A stretch of 64,000 nucleotides of DNA from Psychrobacter sp. 1044 (GCF_904846525.1 NZ_CAJHAZ010000005.1:142832-206831); one strand, 5' to 3'; counted from the stretch's first letter, positions 49,622 to 59,534 are shown. Made by a program: numbers and translations. Notes: generated by a model not told the origin, from the sequence alone.

Positions 49622-51884
49622 TTCAAACAAAGAAAAAGCCCATGCTCAAAGCATGGGCTTAGGTCAGTATTTAGCTGATTTTGAAGCAGCTACGTTGGCA
49701 GACGTAGCAGGCAACGAAATATTAGAAAACCTTATCAATAATCATGGAAACACTAATATCTACAAACTACATTGTGATATTACCATTTTTTCTGGACAAC
49801 TAAAAGGAGAAATAAAGTTAGGTACCGCTAATTCCCTAGGATTAGTCATGCAAGATAGCAAAGCGCAAATAGTGAACCTTGCCAGCGTACCGGTTAATGG
49901 CAAAGGCAGACCTTTTATAGCCGACACCGCCAAACCCAGCGCCTTTATATTGGGCTCTATGGGTTTTAATGATGTGATTATAGCTATTGATAACCTGACC
50001 GATGCCATTAATTGCTATAACTCTTATATAGATGCAGGTGTACGAGCAAGTGTTATTACTAGCATAGTACCTAGTCTATTTAGGCAGACGGTAGCAGAGT
50101 TTGAAAAAGTAAGACAGTTAACCATTATTGTGACTGCCCTGCCAGCCGATAAAGCAAAGTTAAAACAGCTTGAGGGGATGAATGTTAAAGCAGTTGTATG
50201 TGAACATACGCCCATATATGAAGCCATACAGTATGGGGCTAGCTATAATGACTTAATAGCTGATGCAGAGGTTATCGACTTACAGACGCTAGGCAAACCA
50301 AAGCCAAAACTGATTAACCAAACCTTGCCACCAGTTAAGAATGTAACTGATGGAATGCTACCTGATAGCTTACAGCGTTACGTGAATAACCATGCTGAGC
50401 GCCTAAGCACCCCACCTGAATATATCGCAATACCTCTGATAACTGCGTTAGCAAGCGTCATCGGTACAAAGGTTAGTATTTACCCAAAGATGTACGATGA
50501 TTGGGAAATCGTACCAAATATATGGGGCGCTATTATTGGGAATCCATCGACTAAAAAAAGCCCAGCACTTGATGCTGGCATGAAGCCACTTAAAAACTTA
50601 ACGTATAAAGCAAAAGCAGATTATGAGCAATCACAAAAAGACTTTGCAGCACAAAAGGAGATTAATGAATTTAAGACCAAAGCCGTTAAAAGTGAATTAC
50701 AAAAACTTGCTAGAGAGCAAGTTCAGCAAGCTGATGATGCTGAGCACAAAATCACTGATGACGATCTCAAAGCAAAAGCGCAAACGATAGCCGAAACCCA
50801 GCAAGCTAATGAAAGCGAGCCCATTATGAAGCGCTACATAGCTAATGATGGTACTTATCAAAAGCTAGGCGAGATACTAACCCAAACCAATAATGGCTTG
50901 CTAGTGGAACGTGACGAACTGACAGCTTTACTTGCCTCGTTTAACGGTGAGCAAAATAATGATGCTCGCAACTTCTATCTTGAAGCCTTTAACGGTACTG
51001 GCAGCCATGTTATGGATAGAGTGATTAGAGGTTCGATATTTATTGAACATCATTGCTTGTCTGTTGTCGGTGGCATACAACCGAACAAGCTTGAACGCTA
51101 CTTAGAAAAAACCATCAAGGGGTTAGATAATGATGGACTGATGCAACGTTTTCAGCTTGCCGTCTATCCTGACCATATCAAAGGGCTAAAAGAGCGTGAT
51201 ATAGCACCCAATGCTGAGATAAGGCAGATTGTGTATGACTTGTTTGAAACCATCGACAATATGAGTTTATGTGATTTCATCAAGTATGGCGCAAACCCAG
51301 TCGATGACTATCACAAGCGACCTTATTATCATTTCACCGATGACGCTTATAAAAAGTTTATGAATTGGTACGATGAGCAAAAAGCTAAAGCTGATGAGTG
51401 TGAACATAGCGTGATAGCTGAGCATATAACTAAATATCCCAAAACTATAGCGTCATTAGCGCTTATATTTCACTTAGTCGATTGCATCGAACATGGCGCG
51501 TCATTAGGTGCAGTCAGTATGATAGCGCTTGATGCAGCCCTCGCATGGCATGATATGTTAGAAACTCACATGATGCGTATTTATAGCATAGTGACCGATA
51601 GCGCCAATATTAAAGCCTCTAATTTAGCTGATAGAATAATAAAAATGATTAAGAATGGAGGTAACAAAACTGACAAAACCGACTGGGTAAACCACGGCTT
51701 CACTGCAAGAGACTTGCACCGCAAAAACTGGAAAGGCTTAACTGATAGCGAAGACGTACTGAACGCGCTTGATATTTTAGTAGGGCATGACTGGCTAACA
51801 TGGCAGTCAATTGAAAGTACAGGACAAGGCGGGCGACCAACGGAGCGTTACTATATCAACTCAAGATTAAGAGAGCTTTTATAG
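49614..51884 (+). CDS. DUF3987 replication protein (primase/helicase-like)
   Basis: A 756-residue protein. The N-terminal third has a Toprim-like stretch (KPSAFILGSMGFNDVIIAIDNLTDAINCY). From about residue 240 the DUF3987 ATPase begins (LPDSLQRYVNNHAERLSTPPEYIAIPLITALASVIG). Its Walker-A-like loop is GNPSTKKSPAL; VERDELTALLASF is the acidic B segment. The C-terminus carries a short winged-helix-like region. AGGAGG lies six bases before the ATG, which overlaps the AlpA stop. Such proteins are thought to unwind and prime the replication of small integrative elements. No capsid or packaging genes follow. Confidence 0.85.
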   Translation: MINSNKEKAHAQSMGLGQYLADFEAATLADVAGNEILENLINNHGNTNIYKLHCDITIFSGQLKGEIKLGTANSLGLVMQDSKAQIVNLASVPVNGKGRPFIADTAKPSAFILGSMGFNDVIIAIDNLTDAINCYNSYIDAGVRASVITSIVPSLFRQTVAEFEKVRQLTIIVTALPADKAKLKQLEGMNVKAVVCEHTPIYEAIQYGASYNDLIADAEVIDLQTLGKPKPKLINQTLPPVKNVTDGMLPDSLQRYVNNHAERLSTPPEYIAIPLITALASVIGTKVSIYPKMYDDWEIVPNIWGAIIGNPSTKKSPALDAGMKPLKNLTYKAKADYEQSQKDFAAQKEINEFKTKAVKSELQKLAREQVQQADDAEHKITDDDLKAKAQTIAETQQANESEPIMKRYIANDGTYQKLGEILTQTNNGLLVERDELTALLASFNGEQNNDARNFYLEAFNGTGSHVMDRVIRGSIFIEHHCLSVVGGIQPNKLERYLEKTIKGLDNDGLMQRFQLAVYPDHIKGLKERDIAPNAEIRQIVYDLFETIDNMSLCDFIKYGANPVDDYHKRPYYHFTDDAYKKFMNWYDEQKAKADECEHSVIAEHITKYPKTIASLALIFHLVDCIEHGASLGAVSMIALDAALAWHDMLETHMMRIYSIVTDSANIKASNLADRIIKMIKNGGNKTDKTDWVNHGFTARDLHRKNWKGLTDSEDVLNALDILVGHDWLTWQSIESTGQGGRPTERYYINSRLRELL

Positions 51885-51914
51885 GTTCTGTCAGTTATGT
51901 CAGTGCAGCATCTA

Positions 51915-51945
51915 GGCGTTATTGAAAAATAGCGCCTTTTTTATT
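51915..51945 (+). terminator. terminator after the DUF3987 gene
   Basis: A GGCGTTATT / AATAGCGCC stem including a G-T pair, a short loop and a T run, 30 bases after the stop codon. Confidence 0.75.
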
Positions 51946-52307
51946 TTTCAAATTTAGATTTTGTCAGTACAGAATTATAGCGCTATTGTTAGATAATACT
52001 TTTTTAATATTTAGTGTTAGTTTCTTCAATCGATGCAACATTTGTAACTAGTTCATTTAGCGAACTATTAGTGAATTACGCTACCTCAAGGATAACCAGC
52101 AGCTCTTTAGCATCACCACTATGAGCCATGTATTGTATATGTACGGAGTTGACGGTAGGGAGTATCCTATCTAAAAAAAGTGAGTACAGGTAAAGCTCCA
52201 GCGCCAAGAATAGAGAATAATCTACATAAAATGTTTTGAACTGCCGCAAATACATCGGAGAGTGATTTACTTTAGTCTGTTAGCGATGCCAACAGATTAA
52301 AATTATC
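51946..52307. other. noncoding stretch left of the IS1 element
   Basis: A 362-base AT-rich region without a supported gene. An inverted copy of the iteron unit (TTTGTCAGT at 51960-51968) lies near its left end, and degenerate GTCAGT copies precede the terminator. It was probably continuous with the iteron region before the IS inserted. Confidence 0.45.
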
Positions 52308-53111
52308 GGTGGTGTATCAGAAAGTATGCTGAGGAAATAAAAGGAGGAGTGACAGCCAGAGCAAGATGATATATTTGAGGTTATGAAGACACAAATAGAT
52401 ATCAGTTGCCCCGACTGTCACAGTAATAGTCTAAAGAAAAATGGCAAAAAAAGCTATGGTAAGCAGAATTATCAATGTAAGGACTGCAAACGTCAGTTTA
52501 TTGGCGACCATGCCTTAACTTATCATGGCTGTCACTCTAAAGTGGAAGAGCTTATACGGCTCATGACAGTTAGAGGCTGCGGCGTTAGAGACATAGCTGT
52601 TATAGCCTCAGTCAGTATCGGTAAAGTATTGAGCACCATAGGCTCATCTGTTTATAAGATTACGCCTAAGAAGCGCTACTATGAACGCTTAGAGGTTGAT
52701 GAATTCTGGACTTACGTGTATCGCAAAAAGCGTAAAGTTTGGCTTATTTATGCTTATGATCGCGTTACTAATGAGATTGTTGCTTATGTTTGGGGCAGAC
52801 GCGACTTAAAAACGGCTAAGAAGTTAAGAGCTCGTCTCAAGCAGCTTAAAGTCAGCTATGGCTCTATCAGTATGGATAGCTGGGACAGTTTTATAACCGC
52901 CTTTAAACTTGACCACAAACGAGTTGGCAAATCTCATACGGTAGGCATTAAAGGTAATCATTACCGTTTTAGACACCGATTAAGACGATCGGTTAGAAAA
53001 ACCTGTTGCTTCTCAAAAAAGCTTGATAATCACTTTAAAGTATTCGATCTGGTGTTCTTTTATGTCAATTATGGTTACGTCTGATGCCGTCATACTTTTT
53101 AGAACACCACC
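52308..53111 (+). mobile_element. IS1-family insertion sequence, 804 bp
   Basis: Bounded by imperfect inverted repeats: left GGTGGTGTATCAGAAAGTATG, right (reversed) GGTGGTGTTCTAAAAAGTATG; about 16 of 21 positions agree. It contains one transposase frame. I see no 8-9 bp target duplication at the flanks, so one flank may have been rearranged. Confidence 0.8.
52383..53084 (+). CDS. IS1-family transposase, probably inactive
   Basis: A 233-residue single-frame transposase; there is no InsA/InsB frameshift as in classical IS1. The N-terminal zinc finger has Cys pairs in SCPDCHSNS and QCKDCKRQF. The DDE core has Asp in LEVDEFWTYV and Asp in SMDSWDSF. The third acid should lie in an IEGNN/IERHN-type motif before the RKTxxFSK signature, but this protein has GIKGNHYRF: K190 stands in its place (codon AAA at 52950-52952; GAA would restore Glu). 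Transposition activity is therefore doubtful. Confidence 0.88.
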   Translation: MKTQIDISCPDCHSNSLKKNGKKSYGKQNYQCKDCKRQFIGDHALTYHGCHSKVEELIRLMTVRGCGVRDIAVIASVSIGKVLSTIGSSVYKITPKKRYYERLEVDEFWTYVYRKKRKVWLIYAYDRVTNEIVAYVWGRRDLKTAKKLRARLKQLKVSYGSISMDSWDSFITAFKLDHKRVGKSHTVGIKGNHYRFRHRLRRSVRKTCCFSKKLDNHFKVFDLVFFYVNYGYV

Positions 53112-53139
53112 ACTTTTTTAATATATTACCTCAAACCGA

Positions 53140-53193
53140 ACTGACAAAACTGACAAAACTGACAAAACTGACAAAACTGACAAAACTGACAAA
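53140..53193. repeat. iteron array, ACTGACAAA x 6
   Basis: Six perfect tandem 9-bp units immediately before the 3' end of the recombinase trio. Single copies of the same 9 bases occur at 51669-51677 inside the DUF3987 gene and, inverted, at 51960-51968 on the other side of the IS. Confidence 0.9.
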
Positions 53194-53249
53194 AGTCTAG
53201 ATTATAATTTATGATATTTTTGACACGTATATAAAATAACTCTTTAAAT

Positions 53250-56200
53250 CTATTCTTGTCTAACCAATATCATTAAAATGTGACCAACATACTTCAGTAA
53301 TCCTGAAGAGCCGTAATATTCATCAGTGATAGCCATGTTTTTATTAGATAGCTTGTGCTTCTTCTGTACCACTTTTACCTCATAACCATGGAAATTCTCA
53401 CGAGCGCCGACACGTATTGCGCTATCAAGCCCTAGCTCTTTTTTAATATTACGCACTGCTTGCTCGCTATGCGCCCTAATCTGCCAATGACTGGCATCGA
53501 TAAGCTGACAACCTACTGTGACGAACTGCTGTAGCATCTCAAGCCGGGTCTCTTTAATCCCAAAATGAATCGATGAGGTATTTAGGTTGTGTTTATCTTT
53601 AAATATTTCCACAAACGACTTCAGTCTAGCAGGCTCATCAATTGACATTTGATACGCACGATCAAGCGCAGTCACTAAAACTTCTTGGTTCTTATGTCCG
53701 GTAGGCGCACCTAAAATTAGTCTATCATCGGTAAACAGCTGGCAAGCATTATTGTAAATTTTTCTAGCATCACTGATAGCGATACCATGCCGAAGTGCGA
53801 CCTCTGCCAACTGCCCTGCTCGTTTATCAACATTTACTGTCTGTAGTTCCTCTAATAGCGCAATCACATCGTATATTTTTGGATGAATAAATATAGATAA
53901 CTGAGTATCTACCGCATCATTTTTTATGTTTTGCGGGTAAGTTACATTAACTGATGTACTGTTATCGACAAACAAAGACTCTTTGCTCACAACTTTGTTA
54001 ATTAAGTAGCCACGCATCTTATCAAGATTAACCTGTTTAGTACTGCCATCATATGCTCTACCTTCTTGCCTATTCACTGTCTGATAACTAATACCTGTTA
54101 CCATCTCAAATACGGTCACAGGCATAACAAGCTTAGCTTGACTCATTTGCCAGCCAGCCAGCAAATGAGCGGTATGAATATAGTACTCAAATGTAGTGTC
54201 TGGCGTTAAATGCCCGGCAAGACTAGCTAGCCCAAACCACATCCCCTTTTCTTTGTTATTAGCAAGCACAGCGCTAACGATAGCATCGCTATGGGCTTTA
54301 TCATAGTCTGTCATCACCTGAGCCAGTGGTGATCCGCTTAACACCAATGCCAGCTGACTAAGTGCCGTATGCCGAAAGCTATGAAAAGTAAAGCTATGAT
54401 TGCTTAATAAGTGATCCCAAATTATCTTCATCATATTAATAAAAAACACAGGCGGCAGTGGTTGATCACCTGAACCTTGCGAAAATAAATACTTTCTTTT
54501 TAGTCTACGCTGCTGATGATAATACGAAATAACTTGCTTTAGCTCATCTGCTTTCAGCAAGCTATCTATCGGTATCACTCGTTTAGCGCTGCTGCTTTTA
54601 AGTCTGCGATAACGGTTAGGTCTGAGGATAATTTTAGGGTTCTCAATGACATAGCCATTGATACTGCTTATATCTGCAATATCGCCGACCTTAATACCAA
54701 TGATCTCGTTAATACGCATACCAGTCCGATAAGCAAGTGCCAAAACAATTAGGCATAGCTGCTGTTGCTCAACCTCTAACTCTGATGTTTTAATATAATT
54801 TTGCATTGCTTGGTATACACGCGGTGACACCATTTCGGCCTTAACCACTTGCCGGTTATTGCCCCATGGAAAATACACATAAGGTGCATCGAAACGCGCC
54901 CGCTGATAATCATGAAATGCTCGCAGACGACCATAAGTGAATTTTTGGTTATCCTTTAAATGATCTAGCGTAGAAGTATTTCGCTCTGCTTTCTGTTCAA
55001 CAGAATCGACTAGTGTGTTGGCTTCATCTTCTGTATCATCAGTACTCCGGTTAAATTCAGATGATTTATTTAAGATTGAATTTTTCCGACCATCTTTAAC
55101 CTTACTTTGAATAATTTGCTCATAGATTTCCTCAAAATCATCACCCTCCCATTGATTAATTTCCTCATCCATTGTTAGCATTAGCCAGTCGCGACCAATG
55201 CAGCCGATGTATTTACTGATGGTATTAAGCCGAATGCTATGATCATCAAGCAGCGATAACGCCCAGCCGAGCAAACGCTTCGCATTAGGCTGGCTAGCAT
55301 CTGCCTTTAATTTTGTGAGAGTAGAAGTAGCAGTACTTCTAGTGAGCTTGAGCGTATCTTGCACTTCTCTAATTAGATTTTTGCTAAAGCTAGGGTAGTT
55401 TGTGGTGTTTTTCTTATCCTGTGATTTGTCTACCACCTGATAACTGGCATCAAACAACTCAGACCACGTAAGCGGCTCAGAATTTTGATTGATGGGCTCT
55501 CGGTTATAATGAATGAGATTATCAGTCGGCAGTCCTGTGGTTTTAATATCACCTTGCTTCACCACGGCAAGCGCGCCATCTATCTGACTACCTTCCATCT
55601 GCCGCCAGTGATAGTTGGCATGCTTAATAAGCATGGAGTGCTGCGGACGCTCAATATCTTTATTGGTGAGTTTAAGTCTTTTTGAGATATCATTAATTAT
55701 GGTATTAAATGGCTCTATTTTTGCCTTACTCAAGTCTTTGTCTTTTATAGCATATAAAAAACACAAACTCATATCATCAGGTACGTAGTCGATAAAGCGC
55801 TGCAAGTCATCGTTACCTTCCAGTGCGCAGCCATAATTATCATCGGATACGCTAAGTGGTATTACAGCTACCTGTTCTGCGCAGTTCTCATCAGTCGTTG
55901 GCAGACTAATCTGATAAATAAGCCGCCCACCAAACAACCAGTCGTAAAGCGCTCTTAACTCCTCAATGTCATTGATACCACCATACATGATGCTGCAATA
56001 AAGCAGTCCTTCAACCAAATTGTTGATTGAGAATCGCCGTTTACGTTGCCAGATATCTATTATAGTTGTACTGCTGTCTGCTACAGCACGGCCATGCACA
56101 AACCAGTCATAGTTAGTAGTCAGGCGCTCACGAGTTGCCAGTATTGGCACCACGGGCTCATTGAGGTATATCTGGTGCGCTTTATTATAATCACGAACAA

Positions 56201-56423
56201 ATTCTAAAAATCCGCGCCGCGCTAGTTGAAAGTTTTGCGCAGTATCAAACTTCTTTTCTAATAGCTCATTGATCGCTTCATAATGATGCTGTAGCTCACA
56301 AGGTGTCTGCATAGGGTTTTGATTAACGTAGTCTGCAACCAGTGCTTTAGCTGCGCGTTTGACACTTTTTTTAGCATCATCTCTATTTAACTGCCGCAGT
56401 TTGTGAGCACTAATGTTATCCAT
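53250..56423 (-). CDS. large tyrosine-recombinase-domain protein, trio gene 3
   Basis: A 1057-residue protein. The first 560 or so residues are unknown, with a polar linker at about 440-490. Residues of about 530-750 form a tyrosine recombinase catalytic domain: Arg in YRTGMRINEI (R570), H-x-x-R in FHSFRHTAL (H681, R684), His in LAGHLTPDTT (H738) and Tyr in FEYYIHTA (Y747/Y748). About 300 further residues follow, much more than in an ordinary integrase. The ATG at MDNIS overlaps the previous stop as ATGGATAA, so translation is coupled; an upstream TTG is less likely. It is last in the trio operon. Confidence 0.82.
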   Translation of the reverse strand: MDNISAHKLRQLNRDDAKKSVKRAAKALVADYVNQNPMQTPCELQHHYEAINELLEKKFDTAQNFQLARRGFLEFVRDYNKAHQIYLNEPVVPILATRERLTTNYDWFVHGRAVADSSTTIIDIWQRKRRFSINNLVEGLLYCSIMYGGINDIEELRALYDWLFGGRLIYQISLPTTDENCAEQVAVIPLSVSDDNYGCALEGNDDLQRFIDYVPDDMSLCFLYAIKDKDLSKAKIEPFNTIINDISKRLKLTNKDIERPQHSMLIKHANYHWRQMEGSQIDGALAVVKQGDIKTTGLPTDNLIHYNREPINQNSEPLTWSELFDASYQVVDKSQDKKNTTNYPSFSKNLIREVQDTLKLTRSTATSTLTKLKADASQPNAKRLLGWALSLLDDHSIRLNTISKYIGCIGRDWLMLTMDEEINQWEGDDFEEIYEQIIQSKVKDGRKNSILNKSSEFNRSTDDTEDEANTLVDSVEQKAERNTSTLDHLKDNQKFTYGRLRAFHDYQRARFDAPYVYFPWGNNRQVVKAEMVSPRVYQAMQNYIKTSELEVEQQQLCLIVLALAYRTGMRINEIIGIKVGDIADISSINGYVIENPKIILRPNRYRRLKSSSAKRVIPIDSLLKADELKQVISYYHQQRRLKRKYLFSQGSGDQPLPPVFFINMMKIIWDHLLSNHSFTFHSFRHTALSQLALVLSGSPLAQVMTDYDKAHSDAIVSAVLANNKEKGMWFGLASLAGHLTPDTTFEYYIHTAHLLAGWQMSQAKLVMPVTVFEMVTGISYQTVNRQEGRAYDGSTKQVNLDKMRGYLINKVVSKESLFVDNSTSVNVTYPQNIKNDAVDTQLSIFIHPKIYDVIALLEELQTVNVDKRAGQLAEVALRHGIAISDARKIYNNACQLFTDDRLILGAPTGHKNQEVLVTALDRAYQMSIDEPARLKSFVEIFKDKHNLNTSSIHFGIKETRLEMLQQFVTVGCQLIDASHWQIRAHSEQAVRNIKKELGLDSAIRVGARENFHGYEVKVVQKKHKLSNKNMAITDEYYGSSGLLKYVGHILMILVRQE

Positions 56424-58725
56424 ATAGTCGCACCTCAATTTGTTTTAAGTGAAGATCGTTGGCGATTGCATCTAGATGAGGACTGAGCTGGTGCAATTGA
56501 TTGATAGAGCCTGATGACATCGGATGCATGAACTCTTGATCAGGATGCTCATGACCATAAAGCGCACGAATTAGATGGTCGGGCACGCGCCCTATCAGCA
56601 TGGATCGAAGTTGATGGCGCAGCCAATTATCCTGATGACTAAAAAAGTCTTGCAGCTGGTAGCGGACACGGCTTGGTGTGATACCGATAAAACGTTTTGG
56701 ATTTTTTTGGTAAATTTGAATGAGCGGTTGCTCTGATTGCAGAATAGCATCAATGGGATAAAGCGTTTCGGGACAAATTGGATTATAGATAGCGGCAAAT
56801 TGCTTAATATAATCAATGTAGTTTTGTATAGCAATGATTAAAAACTGACTTAACGGAATAAGCCTGCCATCAGACTGACCGTGACGCTCTTCTTTATCAG
56901 ACACCCACAATATGCGTCGCTTAAAATCAAGCTGGTTAAGCAGCCCTGGTACGTGTTTAACCGGACGAATACCGGTTTGAATCATAATAATATGCCACAG
57001 CCAAACGCTATAGCTATTAAATTGTGCAATATAGCGCTCAATACTATGATTAAGCCGCCCATTATAGCTCTCAGCGCTCATAGCCAACTGTTCAAAGAAC
57101 TGCTCGCACATTTTTGTTTCAAGTACCATATCGCTACCAATGTGACTTTTATGCCCATTCGTGGACACGCTGCACTCATCTATCAATAACGCTCTTTGCT
57201 CGTCATCGCAGTATTTTGTTATCAAATCTATCGCTTTTATATAGGTTTGCTCTAGATCAGCAGTTTTGATGCTGGTGTAATACAGCGATGAGCTGTGCCT
57301 TACATCAACGCCTGTGAGGATGTCAGCATGCAGCGGCTCACTAAGACCATTTTTAATCACTACAAACAATCCAGAATCGATATATTGAGCACTCAGAGCT
57401 GGCAGGTTGAGCTGATTCTTAACTTCATTAATGGCTAGTTTAATATCATCAAGTGAAACAGTAACCTTATCCTCTAACATGATCTGCAGCGCTTCAGGTA
57501 GTACTCGCTTGAATACGCTACCATAGCTCTGCCTGTGAGCAAGCAGATGACTTCGGGTATTGGTGGTCACATCAATCGTGATAGCAATACTACTGATTTT
57601 ACGGGTACGGTCATAAATAAAATACTGACGCTGACTACGACTGCATTGCCAATCAGTAATCACGCTATCGATACTAATACCGCTTAATAATGATAATAGC
57701 AGTACGGCATAGCCCGTCCTATTTTCTATGTGTTCGCTCATAAAACGTTGCCATAGCATCGCAAACAGCATCTGATAACCAGTGATACTCAGCTGGCGAT
57801 GATTGGTTGGGAAGTGAAACTGATTGCGGCTGGCATGCTGATGATTATTTTTTAATCGCCATTGCTGTAGCTCAGAGGATTTAGCGATTTGTTTGATGGG
57901 TTTGAAATTATTATCTAGCAGTGGCAGCGCGTTATCATCGGCAATATTTTCAGCAGTTGCCACATTACTGTGCTTTTTTGATTGTTTCGTACTAAACAAT
58001 TTTTTCTGTAATGGTTCGCCATCAATAATCACTGTCGTGTTAATGACTTTTTGGGACTGTCTTAATTTTCTGCTACTCTTATCATAGGTTTTACCGATAA
58101 AAGCCTTATTATTGATGACTACTTCATAAGCCAACCTGATTTGACCGATTTTACTACCAAGATATTGGTCCGCCGTTTCACCTGTTGCCTCTTCCTGTTT
58201 AACGCTTACCTCATACTTTCTGATAGCAGATAAGCATGAGGATAGGCCATCGCACTGATCATGAATACGAATTAGCTGGTTAAGGATATCGCGCTGTGGA
58301 TCGGCATGTCTTAATGCCATGCGAATACGAACACCAAGCTTATCTATTTTGGCAAAATGCTTATCTCGCCTAGCTGCAATCATAAACATGATCTTGAGAT
58401 AGTGACTCATAAGCCGCCACGCATCACTACCACTATCAACCGCACCATACGCTTGATAAAATGCGATCAGCATGTATGTAACCGCCCACTCTCCTGTCTT
58501 ACCCTGCCCTACAGTCTGCTGGATCACTTCAGTACAATCGATGCCCCTAAAACTAGCATTAGCACATGATGTCGAACACAGTAGATCAAGCTCAGCGTCT
58601 GGCACCAAACTGACAATATCAATAACCAATGCTTGCATTTGGACATAATGCGGCGAACCTACAGGAACGATCTTATCTAATACTCGCCTATCAGTCACGT
58701 CAACAAATGCTTTAGTATCAGCCAT
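56416..58725 (-). CDS. recombinase-like protein without catalytic Tyr, trio gene 2
   Basis: A 769-770-residue protein. The C-terminal 200 residues resemble a tyrosine recombinase: Arg in IMIQTGIRPVKH (R587), H-x-x-R in WLRHQLRSM (H704, R707) and His in LYGHEHPDQ (H725). At the expected nucleophile position the sequence is EFMHPMSSG, with no Tyr. The N-terminal 560 residues have no domain I recognise. The ATG at MADT overlaps the preceding stop as ATGGCTGA, the same coupling as at the next junction. It may be a structural partner of the active recombinase downstream. Confidence 0.8.
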   Translation of the reverse strand: MADTKAFVDVTDRRVLDKIVPVGSPHYVQMQALVIDIVSLVPDAELDLLCSTSCANASFRGIDCTEVIQQTVGQGKTGEWAVTYMLIAFYQAYGAVDSGSDAWRLMSHYLKIMFMIAARRDKHFAKIDKLGVRIRMALRHADPQRDILNQLIRIHDQCDGLSSCLSAIRKYEVSVKQEEATGETADQYLGSKIGQIRLAYEVVINNKAFIGKTYDKSSRKLRQSQKVINTTVIIDGEPLQKKLFSTKQSKKHSNVATAENIADDNALPLLDNNFKPIKQIAKSSELQQWRLKNNHQHASRNQFHFPTNHRQLSITGYQMLFAMLWQRFMSEHIENRTGYAVLLLSLLSGISIDSVITDWQCSRSQRQYFIYDRTRKISSIAITIDVTTNTRSHLLAHRQSYGSVFKRVLPEALQIMLEDKVTVSLDDIKLAINEVKNQLNLPALSAQYIDSGLFVVIKNGLSEPLHADILTGVDVRHSSSLYYTSIKTADLEQTYIKAIDLITKYCDDEQRALLIDECSVSTNGHKSHIGSDMVLETKMCEQFFEQLAMSAESYNGRLNHSIERYIAQFNSYSVWLWHIIMIQTGIRPVKHVPGLLNQLDFKRRILWVSDKEERHGQSDGRLIPLSQFLIIAIQNYIDYIKQFAAIYNPICPETLYPIDAILQSEQPLIQIYQKNPKRFIGITPSRVRYQLQDFFSHQDNWLRHQLRSMLIGRVPDHLIRALYGHEHPDQEFMHPMSSGSINQLHQLSPHLDAIANDLHLKQIEVRLYG

Positions 58726-59281
58726 GTACACCACCCATCCAGTTCATATTTTTAGGCAAACCTAATAAAGTCTTATCACATGCTGCCTTGCACTGTTGAT
58801 ACTCATAGCTGCTTTGACTGATACCTGCAAACTGACAGTAATTGCTAACAGTTAATCGATGCACGCCCATCAGCTCACACACAAGCTGCTTTGGCGCACT
58901 TTGATATATGGCTTGAAATAAGGCTGGATGGTTCACGCCAGCAAATCTAGATAGATTGAGAACCTCGCACCACGCCAGCCGCTTAATATCATGACGACTT
59001 TCAAGCGCAATCAGACAAGGCTGACGCCAGCTATTTTCAAACCTCATTACCTCATCGATTCGTGCAAAGTTATTGAAGAACTGATAATTGTCTTTATCGA
59101 GCACACATAACCGTAATACTGGTCGATAATAATCATCTAAGCCTGCCAGCTGTGGTCGACGCAGAGGCAGTCTATGCTGCTGCCAAACCATAAAAGCAGT
59201 GTTTGCATCAGGGTGAATGGTGAGATTTTCTGAGCTCAAAACTAACATCTTTTGAGTTGAGCGAAGGGTCTTATTTTTCAC
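58718..59281 (-). CDS. small protein opening the recombinase trio, trio gene 1
   Basis: A 187-residue basic protein from a GTG start; an ATG 11 codons later is the alternative, and neither has a strong ribosome-binding site. A helix-turn-helix-like segment may lie near the C-terminus (KQLVCELMGVHRLTVSNYCQFAGISQSSYEYQ). It could be a DNA-binding accessory factor of the two recombinase-like proteins, as small third proteins are in other trio-type elements. The promoter just upstream gives a short leader. Confidence 0.7.
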   Translation of the reverse strand: MKNKTLRSTQKMLVLSSENLTIHPDANTAFMVWQQHRLPLRRPQLAGLDDYYRPVLRLCVLDKDNYQFFNNFARIDEVMRFENSWRQPCLIALESRHDIKRLAWCEVLNLSRFAGVNHPALFQAIYQSAPKQLVCELMGVHRLTVSNYCQFAGISQSSYEYQQCKAACDKTLLGLPKNMNWMGGVHG

Positions 59282-59313
59282 TATATACTGCTCTAAGAAT
59301 CATTATTTAATTA

Positions 59314-59342
59314 ATAGTACGTTATAACATAACATTATGCAA
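59314..59342 (-). promoter_or_regulatory. probable promoter of the recombinase trio
   Basis: On the minus strand TTGCAT and TACTAT boxes are 17 bases apart; the -10 box lies 33 bases before the GTG start of the first trio gene. The rest of the 253-base gap toward the XRE gene shows no further clear signal. Confidence 0.55.
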
Positions 59343-59534
59343 GTGGATGATTTAATTATATTTATTAAAAAATATATTGGCTGTAAATGAGTGAAAAGTC
59401 ATTAAAAAATCTCTCACAAATAATAGCTAAACCATTATCTATGAGAGCTATGAATACTTCTGATCGGGTAGTAATATCGTTATTTTTTAGAGTTTAGAAT
59501 GAATATATAGATTCAACTACATTATTTATAAAAC

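Noticed and set aside
49614..51884. Complete phage satellite with packaging genes
   Set aside because: Integrase, AlpA and DUF3987 fit, but no capsid, terminase or cos/pac-related gene is visible in the window.
53140..53193. Possible CRISPR array
   Set aside because: Units are 9 bp and contiguous with no spacers, and no cas genes are nearby; it is an iteron-like tandem repeat.
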